A stretch of DNA of 64,000 nucleotides from Teichococcus aestuarii. GTDB lineage: Bacteria; Pseudomonadota; Alphaproteobacteria; Acetobacterales; Acetobacteraceae. The translations under genes and the position numbers were made by a program. Position 1 is the first letter of the stretch. Each line of letters begins with the position of its first letter. The stretch is taken from NCBI RefSeq assembly GCF_003116135.1, contig NZ_PDOA01000015.1:36782-100781 (forward strand), given 5' to 3'. The notes under the pieces were generated by a model. The model saw only the letters and a list, made by a program, of their open reading frames with translations, searched no databases and was not told where the DNA came from. Below, piece after piece: positions 1 to 9,108 of this stretch.

Positions 1-945
1 GCGGCGCCGGACCGGCCGCGCATGGGCGAGATCCGCATCGGCCCGGCCAGCGAGCGGCGCACCCTGATGGCCCGCATCGGCGCCGAGACGCAGCGCGGCG
101 AGGTGGTGGGCTTCGTCGTCACCTTCGACGACATCACCGAGCTGCTCTCGGCCCAGCGCAAGGCGGCGTGGTCCGACGTGGCGCGGCGCATCGCGCACGA
201 GATCAAGAACCCGCTGACCCCGATCCAGCTCTCGGCCGAGCGGCTGAAGCGCCGCTACCTGAAGGAGATCCAGTCCGACCCCGAGACCTTCAAGGCCTGC
301 ACCGACACCATCGTGCGGCAGGTGGGGGATATCGGGCGGATGGTGGACGAGTTCTCCGCCTTCGCGCGCATGCCACAGCCGGTGATCCGCCCCGAGCCGC
401 TGGCGCAGGTGGCGCGGGAGGCGCTGATCCTGCAGCAGAACGCGCATCACGATCTCGTCTACACCACCCGCATCCCGGAGGATCTGCCGCGCGTGCCCTG
501 CGACCGGCGGCTGATCGGCCAGGCGCTGACCAACCTCCTCGCCAACGCCGCCGATGCCGTCGCCGCCCGCCTCCAGGCCGAGGCGGCGGAGGGGCTGGAG
601 CCCGCTCCGGGTGCCATCATCCTGTCGGTGGAGCCGCAGGGGGAGTGGGTGACGCTGGCGGTGGAGGACAATGGCGTCGGCCTGCCGCAGGGGGATGAGC
701 GGGAGCGGCTCACGGAACCGTATGTGACACATAAACCAAAAGGGACCGGCCTTGGTCTTGCCATAGTCAAGAAGATCATGGAGGACCATGGCGGACGGCT
801 GTTGCTGGCCGAGCGGGAGGCAACGAAGGACGGCGTCGTGCGTGGTACCCGTGCGGCGCTGGTGCTGCCCCTGCGCGGTGTGCCGGAGGATCCCGGGACG
901 GACATGGCAGGAAAGACTACGGAGATGCAACGGCATGGCGCATGA
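1..945 (+). CDS. ntrY: NtrY-type sensor histidine kinase, C-terminal part
   Basis: Membrane sensor kinase of the NtrY/NtrX pair (nitrogen and redox signalling). Only the last 314 codons are in the window; the frame is open at base 1. Visible in order: the end of a PAS-like domain (FDDITELL), the HisKA dimerisation box with the phospho-acceptor His in IAHEIKNPL (about residue 63 of the visible part), an N box (LTNLLANAADAV), the G1 box VEDNGVGLP and the G2 box GTGLGLAIVKK. All residues needed for ATP binding and autophosphorylation are there. The stop overlaps the start of ntrX by 11 nt, so the two are translationally coupled. The upstream membrane and HAMP segments lie outside the window, so identification as NtrY rests on the kinase sequence and the partner gene. 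Confidence 0.93.
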   Translation, partial: AAPDRPRMGEIRIGPASERRTLMARIGAETQRGEVVGFVVTFDDITELLSAQRKAAWSDVARRIAHEIKNPLTPIQLSAERLKRRYLKEIQSDPETFKACTDTIVRQVGDIGRMVDEFSAFARMPQPVIRPEPLAQVAREALILQQNAHHDLVYTTRIPEDLPRVPCDRRLIGQALTNLLANAADAVAARLQAEAAEGLEPAPGAIILSVEPQGEWVTLAVEDNGVGLPQGDERERLTEPYVTHKPKGTGLGLAIVKKIMEDHGGRLLLAEREATKDGVVRGTRAALVLPLRGVPEDPGTDMAGKTTEMQRHGA

Positions 946-2329
946 TATCCTGATCGTCGATGACGAGCCGGACATCCGTGCGCTGATCGAGGGTATCCTG
1001 TCGGACGAGGGCTACGACACCCGCGTCGCGCAGAATTCGGACAGCGCTCTGGCGGCTTTCCGCGCCCGCCGGCCCAACCTCGTCATCCTCGACATCTGGC
1101 TGCAGAATTCGCGCCTCGACGGGCTCGGCATCCTGGAAGCGATGCAGCGCGAGGAGCCGCAGGTGCCGGTGGTGATGATCTCCGGCCACGGCACCATCGA
1201 GACGGCGGTGCAGGCGATCCAGCAGGGCGCCTACGACTTCATCGAGAAGCCCTTCAAGTCCGACCGGCTGATCCTGATCGCCGAGCGGGCGCTGGAGGCG
1301 GCGCGCCTCAAGCGCGAGGTGAGCGAGCTGAAGCTGCGCGCCGGCCCGGAGACGGAGCTGCTCGGCAGTTCCTCGCTGATCGGCCAGCTGCGCGGCGCCA
1401 TCGACCGCGTGGCGCCCACCGGCAGCCGGGTGCTGATCTCGGGCCCCGCCGGCGCCGGCAAGGAGGTGGCGGCGCGGATGATCCATGCCCGCTCCCGCCG
1501 CGCCAACGAGCCCTTCGTCGCGCTGAACTGCGCCACGCTGAACCCGGGCCGCTTCGAGGAGGAGCTTTTCGGCGTCGAGGCCGGGCCAGATGGCGCGCCA
1601 CGCCGCGCCGGCGTGCTGGAGCGCGCCCATGGCGGCACGCTGCTGCTGGACGAGGTGGCGGACATGCCGCTGGAGACCCAGGGCAAGATCGTCCGCGCGC
1701 TGCAGGAGCAGGGCTTCGAGCGCGTCGGCGGCGCCACGCGGGTGAAGGTGGATGTGCGGGTGCTGGCCACCACCAACCGCGACCTCTCCGCCGAGATCGC
1801 CGCCGGGCGTTTCCGCGAGGATCTCTACTACCGCCTCGCCGTGGTGCCGCTGCGCGTGCCCTCGCTGCGCGAGCGGCGGGAGGACGTGCCGGCGCTGGCG
1901 CGGCACTTCATGGCCCGCTCGGCCGAGACCTCCGGCGTGCCGGCGCGCGAGCTGTCCGAGGACGTGCTGGCGGCGATGCAGGCCTATGACTGGCCCGGCA
2001 ATGTGCGCCAGCTGCGCAACCTGGTGGACTGGCTGCTGATCATGGCGCCGGGCGGCCCCGGCGAGCCGATCCGCCCGGAGATGCTGCCGCCCGAGGTGGG
2101 CTCGGCCGCGCCCGCCGCGCTGAAGCTCGACCGCTCCTCGGAGATCATGACCCTGCCGCTGCGCGAGGCGCGGGAGTTGTTCGAGCGGCAGTACCTGGAA
2201 GCGCAGCTGCTGCGCTTCGGCGGCAACATCAGCCGCACGGCGAACTTCGTCGGCATGGAGCGCAGCGCGCTGCACCGCAAGCTGAAGTTCCTGGGCGTGC
2301 AGGCCGAGGACCGCGCCGCGCCGGCCTGA
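935..2329 (+). CDS. ntrX: NtrX-type response regulator
   Basis: Response regulator of 464 aa and partner of NtrY. A receiver domain (residues 1-120) carries the phosphorylatable Asp53 in LVILDIW. An AAA+ domain follows, with a Walker A variant GPAGAGKE (170-177) and Walker B LLLDE (236-240), and a C-terminal Fis-type helix-turn-helix (NISRTANFVGMERSALHRKL). The stretch between ELFG and the Walker B region has no GAFTGA motif, the loop sigma-54 activators use to contact the sigma factor. Its absence is known for many alphaproteobacterial NtrX proteins and suggests regulation without sigma-54 remodelling. I chose ATG 935 because the receiver domain begins there; a longer frame from 788 only adds antisense-like residues. 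A strong terminator follows the stop. Confidence 0.95.
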   Translation: MAHDILIVDDEPDIRALIEGILSDEGYDTRVAQNSDSALAAFRARRPNLVILDIWLQNSRLDGLGILEAMQREEPQVPVVMISGHGTIETAVQAIQQGAYDFIEKPFKSDRLILIAERALEAARLKREVSELKLRAGPETELLGSSSLIGQLRGAIDRVAPTGSRVLISGPAGAGKEVAARMIHARSRRANEPFVALNCATLNPGRFEEELFGVEAGPDGAPRRAGVLERAHGGTLLLDEVADMPLETQGKIVRALQEQGFERVGGATRVKVDVRVLATTNRDLSAEIAAGRFREDLYYRLAVVPLRVPSLRERREDVPALARHFMARSAETSGVPARELSEDVLAAMQAYDWPGNVRQLRNLVDWLLIMAPGGPGEPIRPEMLPPEVGSAAPAALKLDRSSEIMTLPLREARELFERQYLEAQLLRFGGNISRTANFVGMERSALHRKLKFLGVQAEDRAAPA

Positions 2330-2348
2330 GGCGGGACGGCGCGGCGGG

Positions 2349-2378
2349 GCCGGGGAGGGGTGCCTCGCCGGCTTTTTT
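2349..2378 (+). terminator. rho-independent terminator after ntrX
   Basis: GCCGG (2349-2353) and GAGG pair with CCTC and CCGGC (2368-2372) around a GGTG loop, with one G-G mismatch in the stem, followed immediately by six T residues (2373-2378). It lies 20 nt after the ntrX stop and ends the ntrYX transcript before dat. This is the only terminator in the window with a full T tract. Confidence 0.85.
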
Positions 2379-2459
2379 GCGCCCTGCGCCCATTGCCGCG
2401 CCGCGCCGATGGCGCGAAGCTGCGCCCCTCCTGCGAACCACGAGGAAGAGAGTCAGGGC

Positions 2460-3332
2460 ATGTCCCGCATCGCCTATGTCAACGGCCGCTACGTCCCGCA
2501 GCGCGAGGCCAGCGTGAATGTCGAGGATCGCGGCTACCAGTTCGGCGATGGCATCTACGAGGTGGTCCATCTCTACAATGGCCGCTTCGTCGACGAGGAC
2601 CGGCACCTGGACCGGCTGGAGCGCTCGCTGCGCGAGATCCGGCTGCCGATGCCGCTGACGCGCCAGGCGCTCTCCCACGTGCTGCAGGAGGTGGCGCGCC
2701 GCAACCGCGTGACCGAGGGGCTGCTCTACATGCAGGTGACGCGCGGCGTGGCGCGGCGCGACCACCCGTTCCCGGCCAGGCCCGTGCCGCCGGCGCTGGT
2801 CGTCACCGTCAAGCGCATCGCGCCCTATCCGGCGAGCGTGGACAACTGGGGCGCGGCGGCGATCACCATGCCCGACCTGCGCTGGGCGCGGCGGGACATC
2901 AAGAGCATCAACCTGCTGCCCAACGTGCTGGCCCGCCAGGCGGCGCGCGAGCAGGGCGCGGTGGAGGCCATCCTGTTCGAGGAGGCCACCGGCGTCGTGA
3001 CGGAGGGGGCGGCCACCAGCTTCTGGATCGTCGACGAGCACGGCACCATCCGCACCCGCCCGCTCTCGCACGACATCCTGCCCGGCTGCACCCGCGGCGC
3101 GCTGATGGCCGAGCTGAAGGAAGCCGGCATCGGCTTCTCCGAGGCGCCCTTCACGCTGGAGGAGATGCGCCGCGCGCGGGAGGCCTTCATCACCTCCGCC
3201 ACCTCCTTCGTGAAGCCGATCGTCAGGATCGACGGGCAGGATGTGGGTGACGGCAAGCCCGGCCCGGTGGTGCGCCAGCTCTTCGACATCTTCGCGCGCC
3301 ATGTGAAGGGCGCGGTGAAGAACGCGGCGTGA
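2460..3332 (+). CDS. dat: D-amino-acid transaminase (class IV aminotransferase)
   Basis: PLP-dependent aminotransferase of 290 aa that interconverts D-amino acids and 2-oxo acids, probably supplying D-Glu or D-Ala for peptidoglycan or salvaging D-amino acids. Fold type IV features: the YQFGDGIYEVV segment (26-36), the Schiff-base lysine at about K148 in DIKSINLLPN, and the phosphate-binding region GAATSFW. The DIKS-NLLPN context is typical of Dat rather than BCAT. ATG 2460 is chosen over the in-frame ATG at 2409 because conserved sequence starts there and a GAGGAAGAG ribosome site lies about 10 nt upstream. Its stop overlaps the GTG start of the next gene (GTGA). A dat gene between ntrX and hfq is a recurrent alphaproteobacterial arrangement. 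Confidence 0.92.
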   Translation: MSRIAYVNGRYVPQREASVNVEDRGYQFGDGIYEVVHLYNGRFVDEDRHLDRLERSLREIRLPMPLTRQALSHVLQEVARRNRVTEGLLYMQVTRGVARRDHPFPARPVPPALVVTVKRIAPYPASVDNWGAAAITMPDLRWARRDIKSINLLPNVLARQAAREQGAVEAILFEEATGVVTEGAATSFWIVDEHGTIRTRPLSHDILPGCTRGALMAELKEAGIGFSEAPFTLEEMRRAREAFITSATSFVKPIVRIDGQDVGDGKPGPVVRQLFDIFARHVKGAVKNAA

Positions 3333-4003
3333 GCCAGGCCCCGCTGCCCCGCCCGCGGGCGATCCTGTGGGACTGGGACAACACGCTGGTCGATGCCTGG
3401 GCCGGCGTGCAGGCGGGGATGAACGCCGCGCTGCGCGGCTTCGGCCTGCCGGAATGGAGCCGGGAGGAGGTGCAAGCGCGCGCCCGCCTCTCCCTCCGCG
3501 AATCCTTCCCCGCCATCTTCGGCGCCGAGTGGGAGCGGGCGCGGGAGCTGTTCTACGCCGAGGTGCGGGCCCGCCACCTGGAGGTGCTGATCCCGCTCGC
3601 CGGCACGCTGGAGGCGCTGGAGGCCGCGGGCCCCTGGCCGCTCGGCATCGTCTCCAACAAGCAGGGGCCGATCCTGCGGGCGGAGGCGGCGCATCTGGGC
3701 TGGGCGGCGCGCTTCGGCGCCGTGGTGGGGGCGGGGGATGCCGTGGCGGACAAGCCGGCCGCGGCACCCGTGCTGCTGGCGCTGGAGCGTCTTGGCGTGG
3801 CGCCGGGGCCGGAAGTCTGGTTCATCGGCGATACGGGGGTGGACATGCAGGCGGCGCGGGCCGCCGGCTGCTCCGCCGTGCTGCTGGGCGATGCCGCGCA
3901 TGATGGCGGCGTGGCCGCTCTGGCACCCGATGCCCTCTTTACAGACGGCCATGCGCTCGCCAGATGTCTACGCGGCCTTGCCAAAACCCCCCTCCCTGCG
4001 TGA
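3329..4003 (+). CDS. HAD-superfamily phosphatase, Gph-like
   Basis: Predicted phosphatase of 224 aa with the four HAD motifs: DWDNT (15-19, nucleophile and acid Asp), the Ser of IVSNKQG, the Lys of VADKP, and GDTGVDM with the Mg-binding Asp pair. The helical cap between motifs I and II resembles phosphoglycolate phosphatases. The substrate cannot be read from sequence. The GTG start overlaps the dat stop by 4 nt, so translation is coupled to dat. A 119-nt gap separates it from hfq; an hfq promoter could lie there, but I see no convincing -35/-10 pair. Confidence 0.85.
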   Translation: MSQAPLPRPRAILWDWDNTLVDAWAGVQAGMNAALRGFGLPEWSREEVQARARLSLRESFPAIFGAEWERARELFYAEVRARHLEVLIPLAGTLEALEAAGPWPLGIVSNKQGPILRAEAAHLGWAARFGAVVGAGDAVADKPAAAPVLLALERLGVAPGPEVWFIGDTGVDMQAARAAGCSAVLLGDAAHDGGVAALAPDALFTDGHALARCLRGLAKTPLPA

Positions 4004-4122
4004 TCTTGCGGGCGAACCGACAGGCACACCGCCTGCCGGGGCGGAGCCCCATGCCAGGGTGAAGGCCGGCACAACGCCGCCCGCCCAAAGGTGGCTCGCC
4101 AAGAAAAAGAAGGACCGAGCCC

Positions 4123-4470
4123 ATGGCCGCCGAGAAGTCCCAGAATGTTCAGGATGTCTTCCTGAACCATGTCCGCAAGAGCAAGACGCCGGTGACCATC
4201 TTCCTGGTCAATGGCGTGAAGCTGCAGGGCATCATCACCTGGTTCGACAATTTCTCCGTCCTGCTGCGCCGGGACGGTCACACCCAGCTGGTCTACAAGC
4301 ACGCCATCAGCACCGTCATGCCGGGCGCGCCGATCATGCTGTTCGATGCCGCAGCGGCCGGCTCCGGTGCCACCCAGGGCGCTCCCGCCCAGGGCGGCTC
4401 CGTGGCCGTGACGCGTGAAGGCACCATGACATTGCAACGTGAGGTCAATCCTGTCGGCTCCTCCGACTGA
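4123..4470 (+). CDS. hfq: RNA chaperone Hfq
   Basis: Hexameric Sm-like RNA chaperone that pairs small RNAs with mRNAs. The 115-aa protein has the Sm1 region ([20 protein letters not shown], residues 30-49) and the Sm2 motif YKHAIST. After the Sm core there is a Gly/Ala-rich tail of about 40 residues, longer than in the 80-aa alphaproteobacterial Hfq proteins. The ATG is preceded by an AAGAAGGA ribosome site. The last 32 nt overlap the GTG-initiated hflX frame, giving the conserved hfq-hflX pair. Confidence 0.97.
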   Translation: MAAEKSQNVQDVFLNHVRKSKTPVTIFLVNGVKLQGIITWFDNFSVLLRRDGHTQLVYKHAISTVMPGAPIMLFDAAAAGSGATQGAPAQGGSVAVTREGTMTLQREVNPVGSSD

Positions 4471-5806
4471 GAACAACGCGGCGACGGGCGGCAAGCCCAC
4501 CCTCGCCGCGGTTCTGCTGCCTTTCGAACGCCCGACGCGCCCTGGCGGCGCCGAGGGCATTGTGCCCTTTCCTGAGGCCCGTGCCGCCAGCCGTGCGGCC
4601 GAGGCACGGCTGGCCGAGGCCGTCGGCCTCGCCGCCTCGATCGGGCTGACCATCGTGCACAGCGCGGTGTTCCCGCTGCGCGCCCGCCGCCCCGCCACGC
4701 TGCTGGGCGAGGGGCAGGTGGAGATGGCGCGCGAAGCCATCGACGAGCACCAGATCGGCGTCGTCGTCGTCGATGCCGCGCTGAGCCCCGTGCAGCAGCG
4801 CAACCTGGAGCGCGCCTGGGGCTGCAAGGTGATCGACCGCACCGGGCTGATCCTGGAGATCTTCGGCGAGCGCGCCCGCACGCGCGAGGGCTCGCTGCAG
4901 GTCGAGCTGGCGCATCTGGAATACCAGCGCACCCGCCTCGTCCGCTCCTGGACACACCTTGAGCGGCAGCGCGGCGGCTTCGGCTTCCTCGGCGGCCCGG
5001 GCGAGAGCCAGATCGAGATCGACCGCCGGCTGATCGGCGAGCGGATCGTCAAGCTCAAGCGCGAGCTGGAGCAGGTGCGGCGCACCCGCGGCCTGCACCG
5101 CGCGGCGCGCACCCGCGTGCCGTTCCCGGTGGTGGCGCTGGTGGGCTACACCAATGCCGGCAAGTCCACGCTGTTCAATGCGCTGACCGGCGCGGGCGTG
5201 TTCGCGCAGGACCAGCTCTTCGCGACGCTGGACCCGACCATGCGGGCCATTCGGCTGCCCTCGGGCCGCACAGTGATCCTGTCCGACACGGTGGGCTTCA
5301 TCAGCGACCTGCCGACGCAGCTCATCGAGGCGTTCCGCGCCACGCTGGAGGAGGTGGCCTCGGCCGACATCATCCTGCATGTGCGGGACGTGGCGCACCC
5401 GGACACCAGCGCCCAGCGGGCCGACGTGATGGGCGTGCTGAACGAGATGGCCACCGGCCCCGACCCGGCGCTGGACGAGAACTGGCCCGCCCGCACCATC
5501 GAGGTGCTGAACAAGGCCGACCTGCTGGGCGGCGTGGCGGACGTGCCGGGGGCGGACGATGCCACCTCGGTCGCCGTCTCGGCGCTGACGGGGGAGGGGC
5601 TGGAGGCGCTGCGCGCGGCGCTCGACGCCCGGCTGGCGGCGGGGATGGAGACGGTGGACTACACCCTCCCCACCACCGACGGCGCCCGGCTGGCCTGGCT
5701 CTACCAGCATGGCGAGGTGCTGACGCGCGAGGATGGGGAGGCGAGCATCCGCCTCAGCGTCCGCCTGACCCCCACTGACCGTGCCCGCTTCGAGCAGCAG
5801 AACTGA
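4439..5806 (+). CDS. hflX: GTPase HflX
   Basis: Ribosome-associated GTPase of 455 aa that splits stalled or stressed ribosomes. The N-terminal HflX domain includes GEGQVEMA and the [13 protein letters not shown] segment. A helical linker ([15 protein letters not shown]) is followed by the G domain: P-loop GYTNAGKST (236-244), [10 protein letters not shown] (G3) and NKADLL (G4). The GTG at 4439 lies inside hfq and is the first start in this frame. The first 20 codons are poorly conserved, so a slightly later start is possible. It sits 17 nt upstream of the next gene, probably one transcript. Confidence 0.93.
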   Translation: MRSILSAPPTENNAATGGKPTLAAVLLPFERPTRPGGAEGIVPFPEARAASRAAEARLAEAVGLAASIGLTIVHSAVFPLRARRPATLLGEGQVEMAREAIDEHQIGVVVVDAALSPVQQRNLERAWGCKVIDRTGLILEIFGERARTREGSLQVELAHLEYQRTRLVRSWTHLERQRGGFGFLGGPGESQIEIDRRLIGERIVKLKRELEQVRRTRGLHRAARTRVPFPVVALVGYTNAGKSTLFNALTGAGVFAQDQLFATLDPTMRAIRLPSGRTVILSDTVGFISDLPTQLIEAFRATLEEVASADIILHVRDVAHPDTSAQRADVMGVLNEMATGPDPALDENWPARTIEVLNKADLLGGVADVPGADDATSVAVSALTGEGLEALRAALDARLAAGMETVDYTLPTTDGARLAWLYQHGEVLTREDGEASIRLSVRLTPTDRARFEQQN

Positions 5807-5823
5807 CCGCGACAGGGAATAGA

Positions 5824-6651
5824 ATGCGCTTCAACGAACGGATGGCGACCGAGATCGCCACCCTGCTGCGCGACGCCGCGCTGGCCGAGATCAAGCCGCG
5901 CTTCCGCCGCCTGGCGAGCGGCGCCATCCGCGCCAAGAGCAGCGCCACGGACCTGGTGACGGATGCGGACGAGGCGGCGGAGCGGGTCATCACCGCCGCC
6001 CTGACCGAGCGCTTCCCCGGCTGCGTGGTGGTGGGGGAGGAGGCCTGCGCCGCCGACCCCGCCGTGCTGGGCCGGCTGGCCGGGGCGGACCTCGCCTTCG
6101 TGGTGGACCCGGTGGACGGCACCGCGAACTTCGCTGCCGGCGTGCCGCTGTTCGGCTGCATGGCCGCCGCCGTGGTGAAGGGCGAGGTCGTCGCCGCCTG
6201 GATCCACGACCCGATGGGCGACGACACCGCCATCGCGCTGCGCGGCGAGGGCGCCTGGATCGAGGCGCCGGACGGGCACCGCACGGATCTGCGCGTGGCG
6301 GCGCCGGTGCCGGTGAACCAGATGATCGCCGGCGTCTCCTGGACCTATATCGCCGAGCCGGTGCGCTCGCAGCTGACGGCGCGGCTGCCACGCTTCGCCG
6401 GCGGGGTGCAGTTCCGCTGCGCCGCGCACGAGTACCGGCTGGTGGCCAGCGGCAACGCGCATGTGGTGGTCTACAACAAGCTGATGCCCTGGGACCACCT
6501 GCCGGGCTGGCTGCTGCACCGCGAGGCCGGCGGCTACAGCGCCCGCTTCGACGGCAGCGAGTACCGCCCCGAGCACACCGCCGGCGGCCTCATCGCCGCG
6601 CCGGACAAGGCGAGCTGGGGCGCGGTCCGAGAGGCGCTGTTCGGCGCCTGA
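5824..6651 (+). CDS. Inositol monophosphatase-family phosphatase
   Basis: Mg-dependent, Li-sensitive-type phosphatase of 275 aa. Metal-binding motifs are intact: GEE (71-73), DPVDGT (95-100) and the distal WDHLPG motif. Members act on inositol phosphate, histidinol phosphate or other sugar phosphates, and the substrate cannot be decided here. The distal motif differs from the canonical WD-AAG form of true inositol monophosphatases. It lies 17 nt downstream of hflX on the same strand and is likely co-transcribed. A GC-rich hairpin follows the stop. Confidence 0.88.
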   Translation: MRFNERMATEIATLLRDAALAEIKPRFRRLASGAIRAKSSATDLVTDADEAAERVITAALTERFPGCVVVGEEACAADPAVLGRLAGADLAFVVDPVDGTANFAAGVPLFGCMAAAVVKGEVVAAWIHDPMGDDTAIALRGEGAWIEAPDGHRTDLRVAAPVPVNQMIAGVSWTYIAEPVRSQLTARLPRFAGGVQFRCAAHEYRLVASGNAHVVVYNKLMPWDHLPGWLLHREAGGYSARFDGSEYRPEHTAGGLIAAPDKASWGAVREALFGA

Positions 6652-6656
6652 CGGCG

Positions 6657-6681
6657 GGAGGGGCGCGCCAGCGCCCCTTCC
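6657..6681. terminator. hairpin between convergent genes
   Basis: GGGGCGC (6660-6666) and GCGCCCC (6671-6677) form a 7-bp stem with a GCCA loop, extendable to about 10 bp with one G-U pair. It fills the 30-nt gap between the convergent phosphatase gene and mazG and could stop transcription from both sides. Only two T residues follow on the + strand. Confidence 0.55.
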
Positions 6682-7470
6682 TCAGCCTCCGGCCTGCTTC
6701 ACCTGCTGCCAGAGCGCCTCCATGCGCTCCAGCCCGGCATCGGCCGGGCTCTGGCCCTCGGCCGCGAGGCGGCTCTCCACCGCGTTGAAGCGGCGCTCGA
6801 ACTTGGCGTTGGCGCCGCACAGGCAGGCCTCGGGGTCGAGGTCCAGCTTGCGGGCGAGGTTGGCCAGCACGAACAGCATGTCGCCGAGCTCGTCCGCCAG
6901 CCGGGCGCGATCGGCGCCGGGCAGCTCGGCCCGCAGCTCGGCGGTTTCCTCGGCCAGCTTGTCCAGCACCGCCTCGGCATCCGGCCAGTCGAAGCCGACG
7001 CGGCCGGCGCGGCGGGTCAGCTTGGCGGCGCGGGTCAGGGCGGGCAGGGCGGTGGGGATGCCGGCCAGGGTGCCGGTCTCGGCGCGGGCGGCGCGCTCGG
7101 CCTGCTTCTGCACCTCCCAGGCCTGCACCTGGCCTTCCGTGTCGCGCGCCGCAGCCTCGCCGAAGACATGCGGATGGCGGCGGATCATCTTCTCCGAAAT
7201 GGTGTCGGCCACCGCCGTGAAGTCGAAGGCGCCGGCCTCGCGCGCCATCTGCGCGTGATAGACGACCTGGAACAGCAGGTCGCCCAGCTCGTCCTGCAGC
7301 GCCGGCATATCGGCGCGCTGGATGGCATCCGCCACCTCATAGGCCTCCTCGATGGTGTAGGGCGCGATCGAGGCGAAGTCCTGCTCCCGGTCCCAGGGGC
7401 AGCCATCGGGGGCGCGCAGCCGGGCCATGATGGAGAGGAGGCGGTTCAGCGCGGCGGAGGCGTCATCCAA
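6682..7470 (-). CDS. mazG: Nucleoside triphosphate pyrophosphohydrolase MazG
   Basis: House-cleaning pyrophosphatase of 262 aa that converts non-canonical or excess NTPs to NMPs. Two MazG repeats are visible. The first carries the metal-binding EEAYEVADA (41-49) and DELGDLLFQ (60-68) motifs; the second has AEETAELRAEL and ADELGDMLFVL. The opening MARLRAPDGCPWDREQ is the family signature. It lies 62 nt after the MBL hydrolase gene on the same strand, in an AT-rich spacer (7471-7532) that could hold its own promoter, though no clean -35/-10 pair is seen. Confidence 0.95.
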   Translation of the reverse strand: MDDASAALNRLLSIMARLRAPDGCPWDREQDFASIAPYTIEEAYEVADAIQRADMPALQDELGDLLFQVVYHAQMAREAGAFDFTAVADTISEKMIRRHPHVFGEAAARDTEGQVQAWEVQKQAERAARAETGTLAGIPTALPALTRAAKLTRRAGRVGFDWPDAEAVLDKLAEETAELRAELPGADRARLADELGDMLFVLANLARKLDLDPEACLCGANAKFERRFNAVESRLAAEGQSPADAGLERMEALWQQVKQAGG

Positions 7471-7532
7471 GGCGGGAATCCTCGTCGGCAGGGTGGTTCA
7501 CGCAAAACGTATAAGGAAGATTATGACAATTC

Positions 7533-8333
7533 TCACGAGGCCAGGACATCGAGGATCAACCCGTCATACGCAGCCTCGATCCCCTCAGGCAGGTTCTGTC
7601 CAAGCCAGGACCAGTCGAGGTCATGCCCCATATGCGTCAACACCGTCCGGCGTGGGCGCAGCCTCTCCACCCACTCCCGAACAAGGTCCAGATGCGCATG
7701 CACCGCATGCGGCCGGCGCTGGAAGCAGCCCACCACCCAGGTGTCGAGACCGTGCAACTGCTCCAGGCTTTCCTCCGGCATCCGCACCACGTCCGTGGAA
7801 TAGGCGAAGTTGCCGATGCGCAGCCCGAGCGTCTCCATCACCTTGTGGTCCTGGCGGTAGAGCTGCACCGGCAGCCCCGCCGCCTCCACCACCTGGCCGG
7901 GCCGCACCGGGATCGGCGTCAGCGCCGGGCGGAAGAAGGCCGGTGGCGTCGGCGCGCGGAAGGCATAGTCGAAGCGGGCCTTCAGCTCCGCCAGGGTGAT
8001 CTCGGTGGCATAGACCGGGATGGCCGCGCCGATCGCCCGGTTGAGCGGCCGGAACTCGTCGAGCCCCATGATGTGGTCGGCATGTCCATGGGTGACGAGC
8101 AGCGCATCCACCCGGCCGATGCGGTTGGCCAGGAGCTGGTTGCGCAGGTCCGGCCCGGCGTCGATCAGCAGCCGCTGCCCATCCGGCGCCTCGATCAGGA
8201 TGGAGGAACGGCCGCGGCGGTTGCGCGGCTCGGCGGGGTCACAAGCGCCCCAATCGCCCGCGCCATCCGGGCCGCCCAGCATCGGCACCCCCGCCGAGCC
8301 GCCGCAGCCGAGGATGGTAACCTTCAAGTTCAA
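7533..8333 (-). CDS. MBL-fold metallohydrolase, PhnP-like
   Basis: Metallo-beta-lactamase-fold hydrolase of 266 aa. The metal site THGHADHIMG is intact, as are LLIDAGPDLR upstream and downstream histidines (DHK, THMGHDLDW). The N-terminal LGCGGSAGVP with later Cys and CDP residues resembles the PhnP group (cyclic phosphodiesterases). This gene follows tatD by 4 nt in the metG-tatD-MBL order common in alphaproteobacteria, where its substrate is usually unassigned. No phn genes are nearby, so a phosphonate role is not supported. Confidence 0.85.
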   Translation of the reverse strand: MNLKVTILGCGGSAGVPMLGGPDGAGDWGACDPAEPRNRRGRSSILIEAPDGQRLLIDAGPDLRNQLLANRIGRVDALLVTHGHADHIMGLDEFRPLNRAIGAAIPVYATEITLAELKARFDYAFRAPTPPAFFRPALTPIPVRPGQVVEAAGLPVQLYRQDHKVMETLGLRIGNFAYSTDVVRMPEESLEQLHGLDTWVVGCFQRRPHAVHAHLDLVREWVERLRPRRTVLTHMGHDLDWSWLGQNLPEGIEAAYDGLILDVLAS

Positions 8334-8337
8334 GGTC

Positions 8338-9108
8338 CTACGCAGCCTTCTTGAACAGGCGGCGGAAATTGGCCGTGGTGCTCTCGGCCATCGCCTCGGG
8401 GCTCAGCCCGCGCACCTCGGCCAGCACGCGGGCGGTGTGCGGCACGTAGGAGGGTTCGTTGCGCTTGCCGCGATAGGGCGCCGGCGCCAGATACGGGCTG
8501 TCCGTCTCCACCAGCAGCCGGTCCGCCGGCATGTCGCGCGCGATGTCCCGGATCTCCTGGGACTTCGGGAAGGTCAGGATGCCGGAGAAGGACAGATAAC
8601 CGCCCATTTCAACCGCTTCCTCGGCCAGCCTGCGGCCGGAGCTGAAGCAGTGGAGCAGGAAGTCGAACGGCCCGTTAGCGCGCTCCTCGCGCAGGATGGC
8701 GGCGATGTCCGCATCCGCGTCCCGGGCGTGCACCACCAGCGGCAGGCCGGTCTCGCGCGCGGCGCGGATGTGGCGGCGGAAGCCCTCCTGCTGCACCTCG
8801 CGCGGCGCCTTGTCGTAGAAGTAGTCGAGCCCGCTCTCGCCGATGCCGATGACCTTCGGGTGGTCGGCGGCGGCGACGATCTCGGCCACCTCCGGCAGCG
8901 GCCCCTCGCCCACATTCTGCGGATGCACGCCAACCGTGCCCCAGACCTGGGCAAATCGTTGCGCTATCGACTTCACCGTTTCGGCCTGCGCCATGCGCAC
9001 GCCGATGGTGACCATCTCGCCCACCCCCGCCTCGGCGGCGCGGCGCAGGATGTCCTCGATCTCGGCCTCGGAGAAGTGGTCGAGGTGGCAGTGGCTATCG
9101 ACGAGCAT
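8338..9108 (-). CDS. tatD: TatD-family metal-dependent DNase
   Basis: TIM-barrel hydrolase of 256 aa with the TatD metal ligands: DSHCHLD near the N terminus, GESGLDYFY, a VVHARDAD His and the terminal ETDSPYLAP. TatD proteins act as 3'-5' DNases or D-tyrosyl-tRNA deacylase-like hydrolases, and the cellular role is uncertain. The start codon overlaps the metG stop by one base (TGATG), so it is coupled to metG. Confidence 0.92.
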   Translation of the reverse strand: MLVDSHCHLDHFSEAEIEDILRRAAEAGVGEMVTIGVRMAQAETVKSIAQRFAQVWGTVGVHPQNVGEGPLPEVAEIVAAADHPKVIGIGESGLDYFYDKAPREVQQEGFRRHIRAARETGLPLVVHARDADADIAAILREERANGPFDFLLHCFSSGRRLAEEAVEMGGYLSFSGILTFPKSQEIRDIARDMPADRLLVETDSPYLAPAPYRGKRNEPSYVPHTARVLAEVRGLSPEAMAESTTANFRRLFKKAA

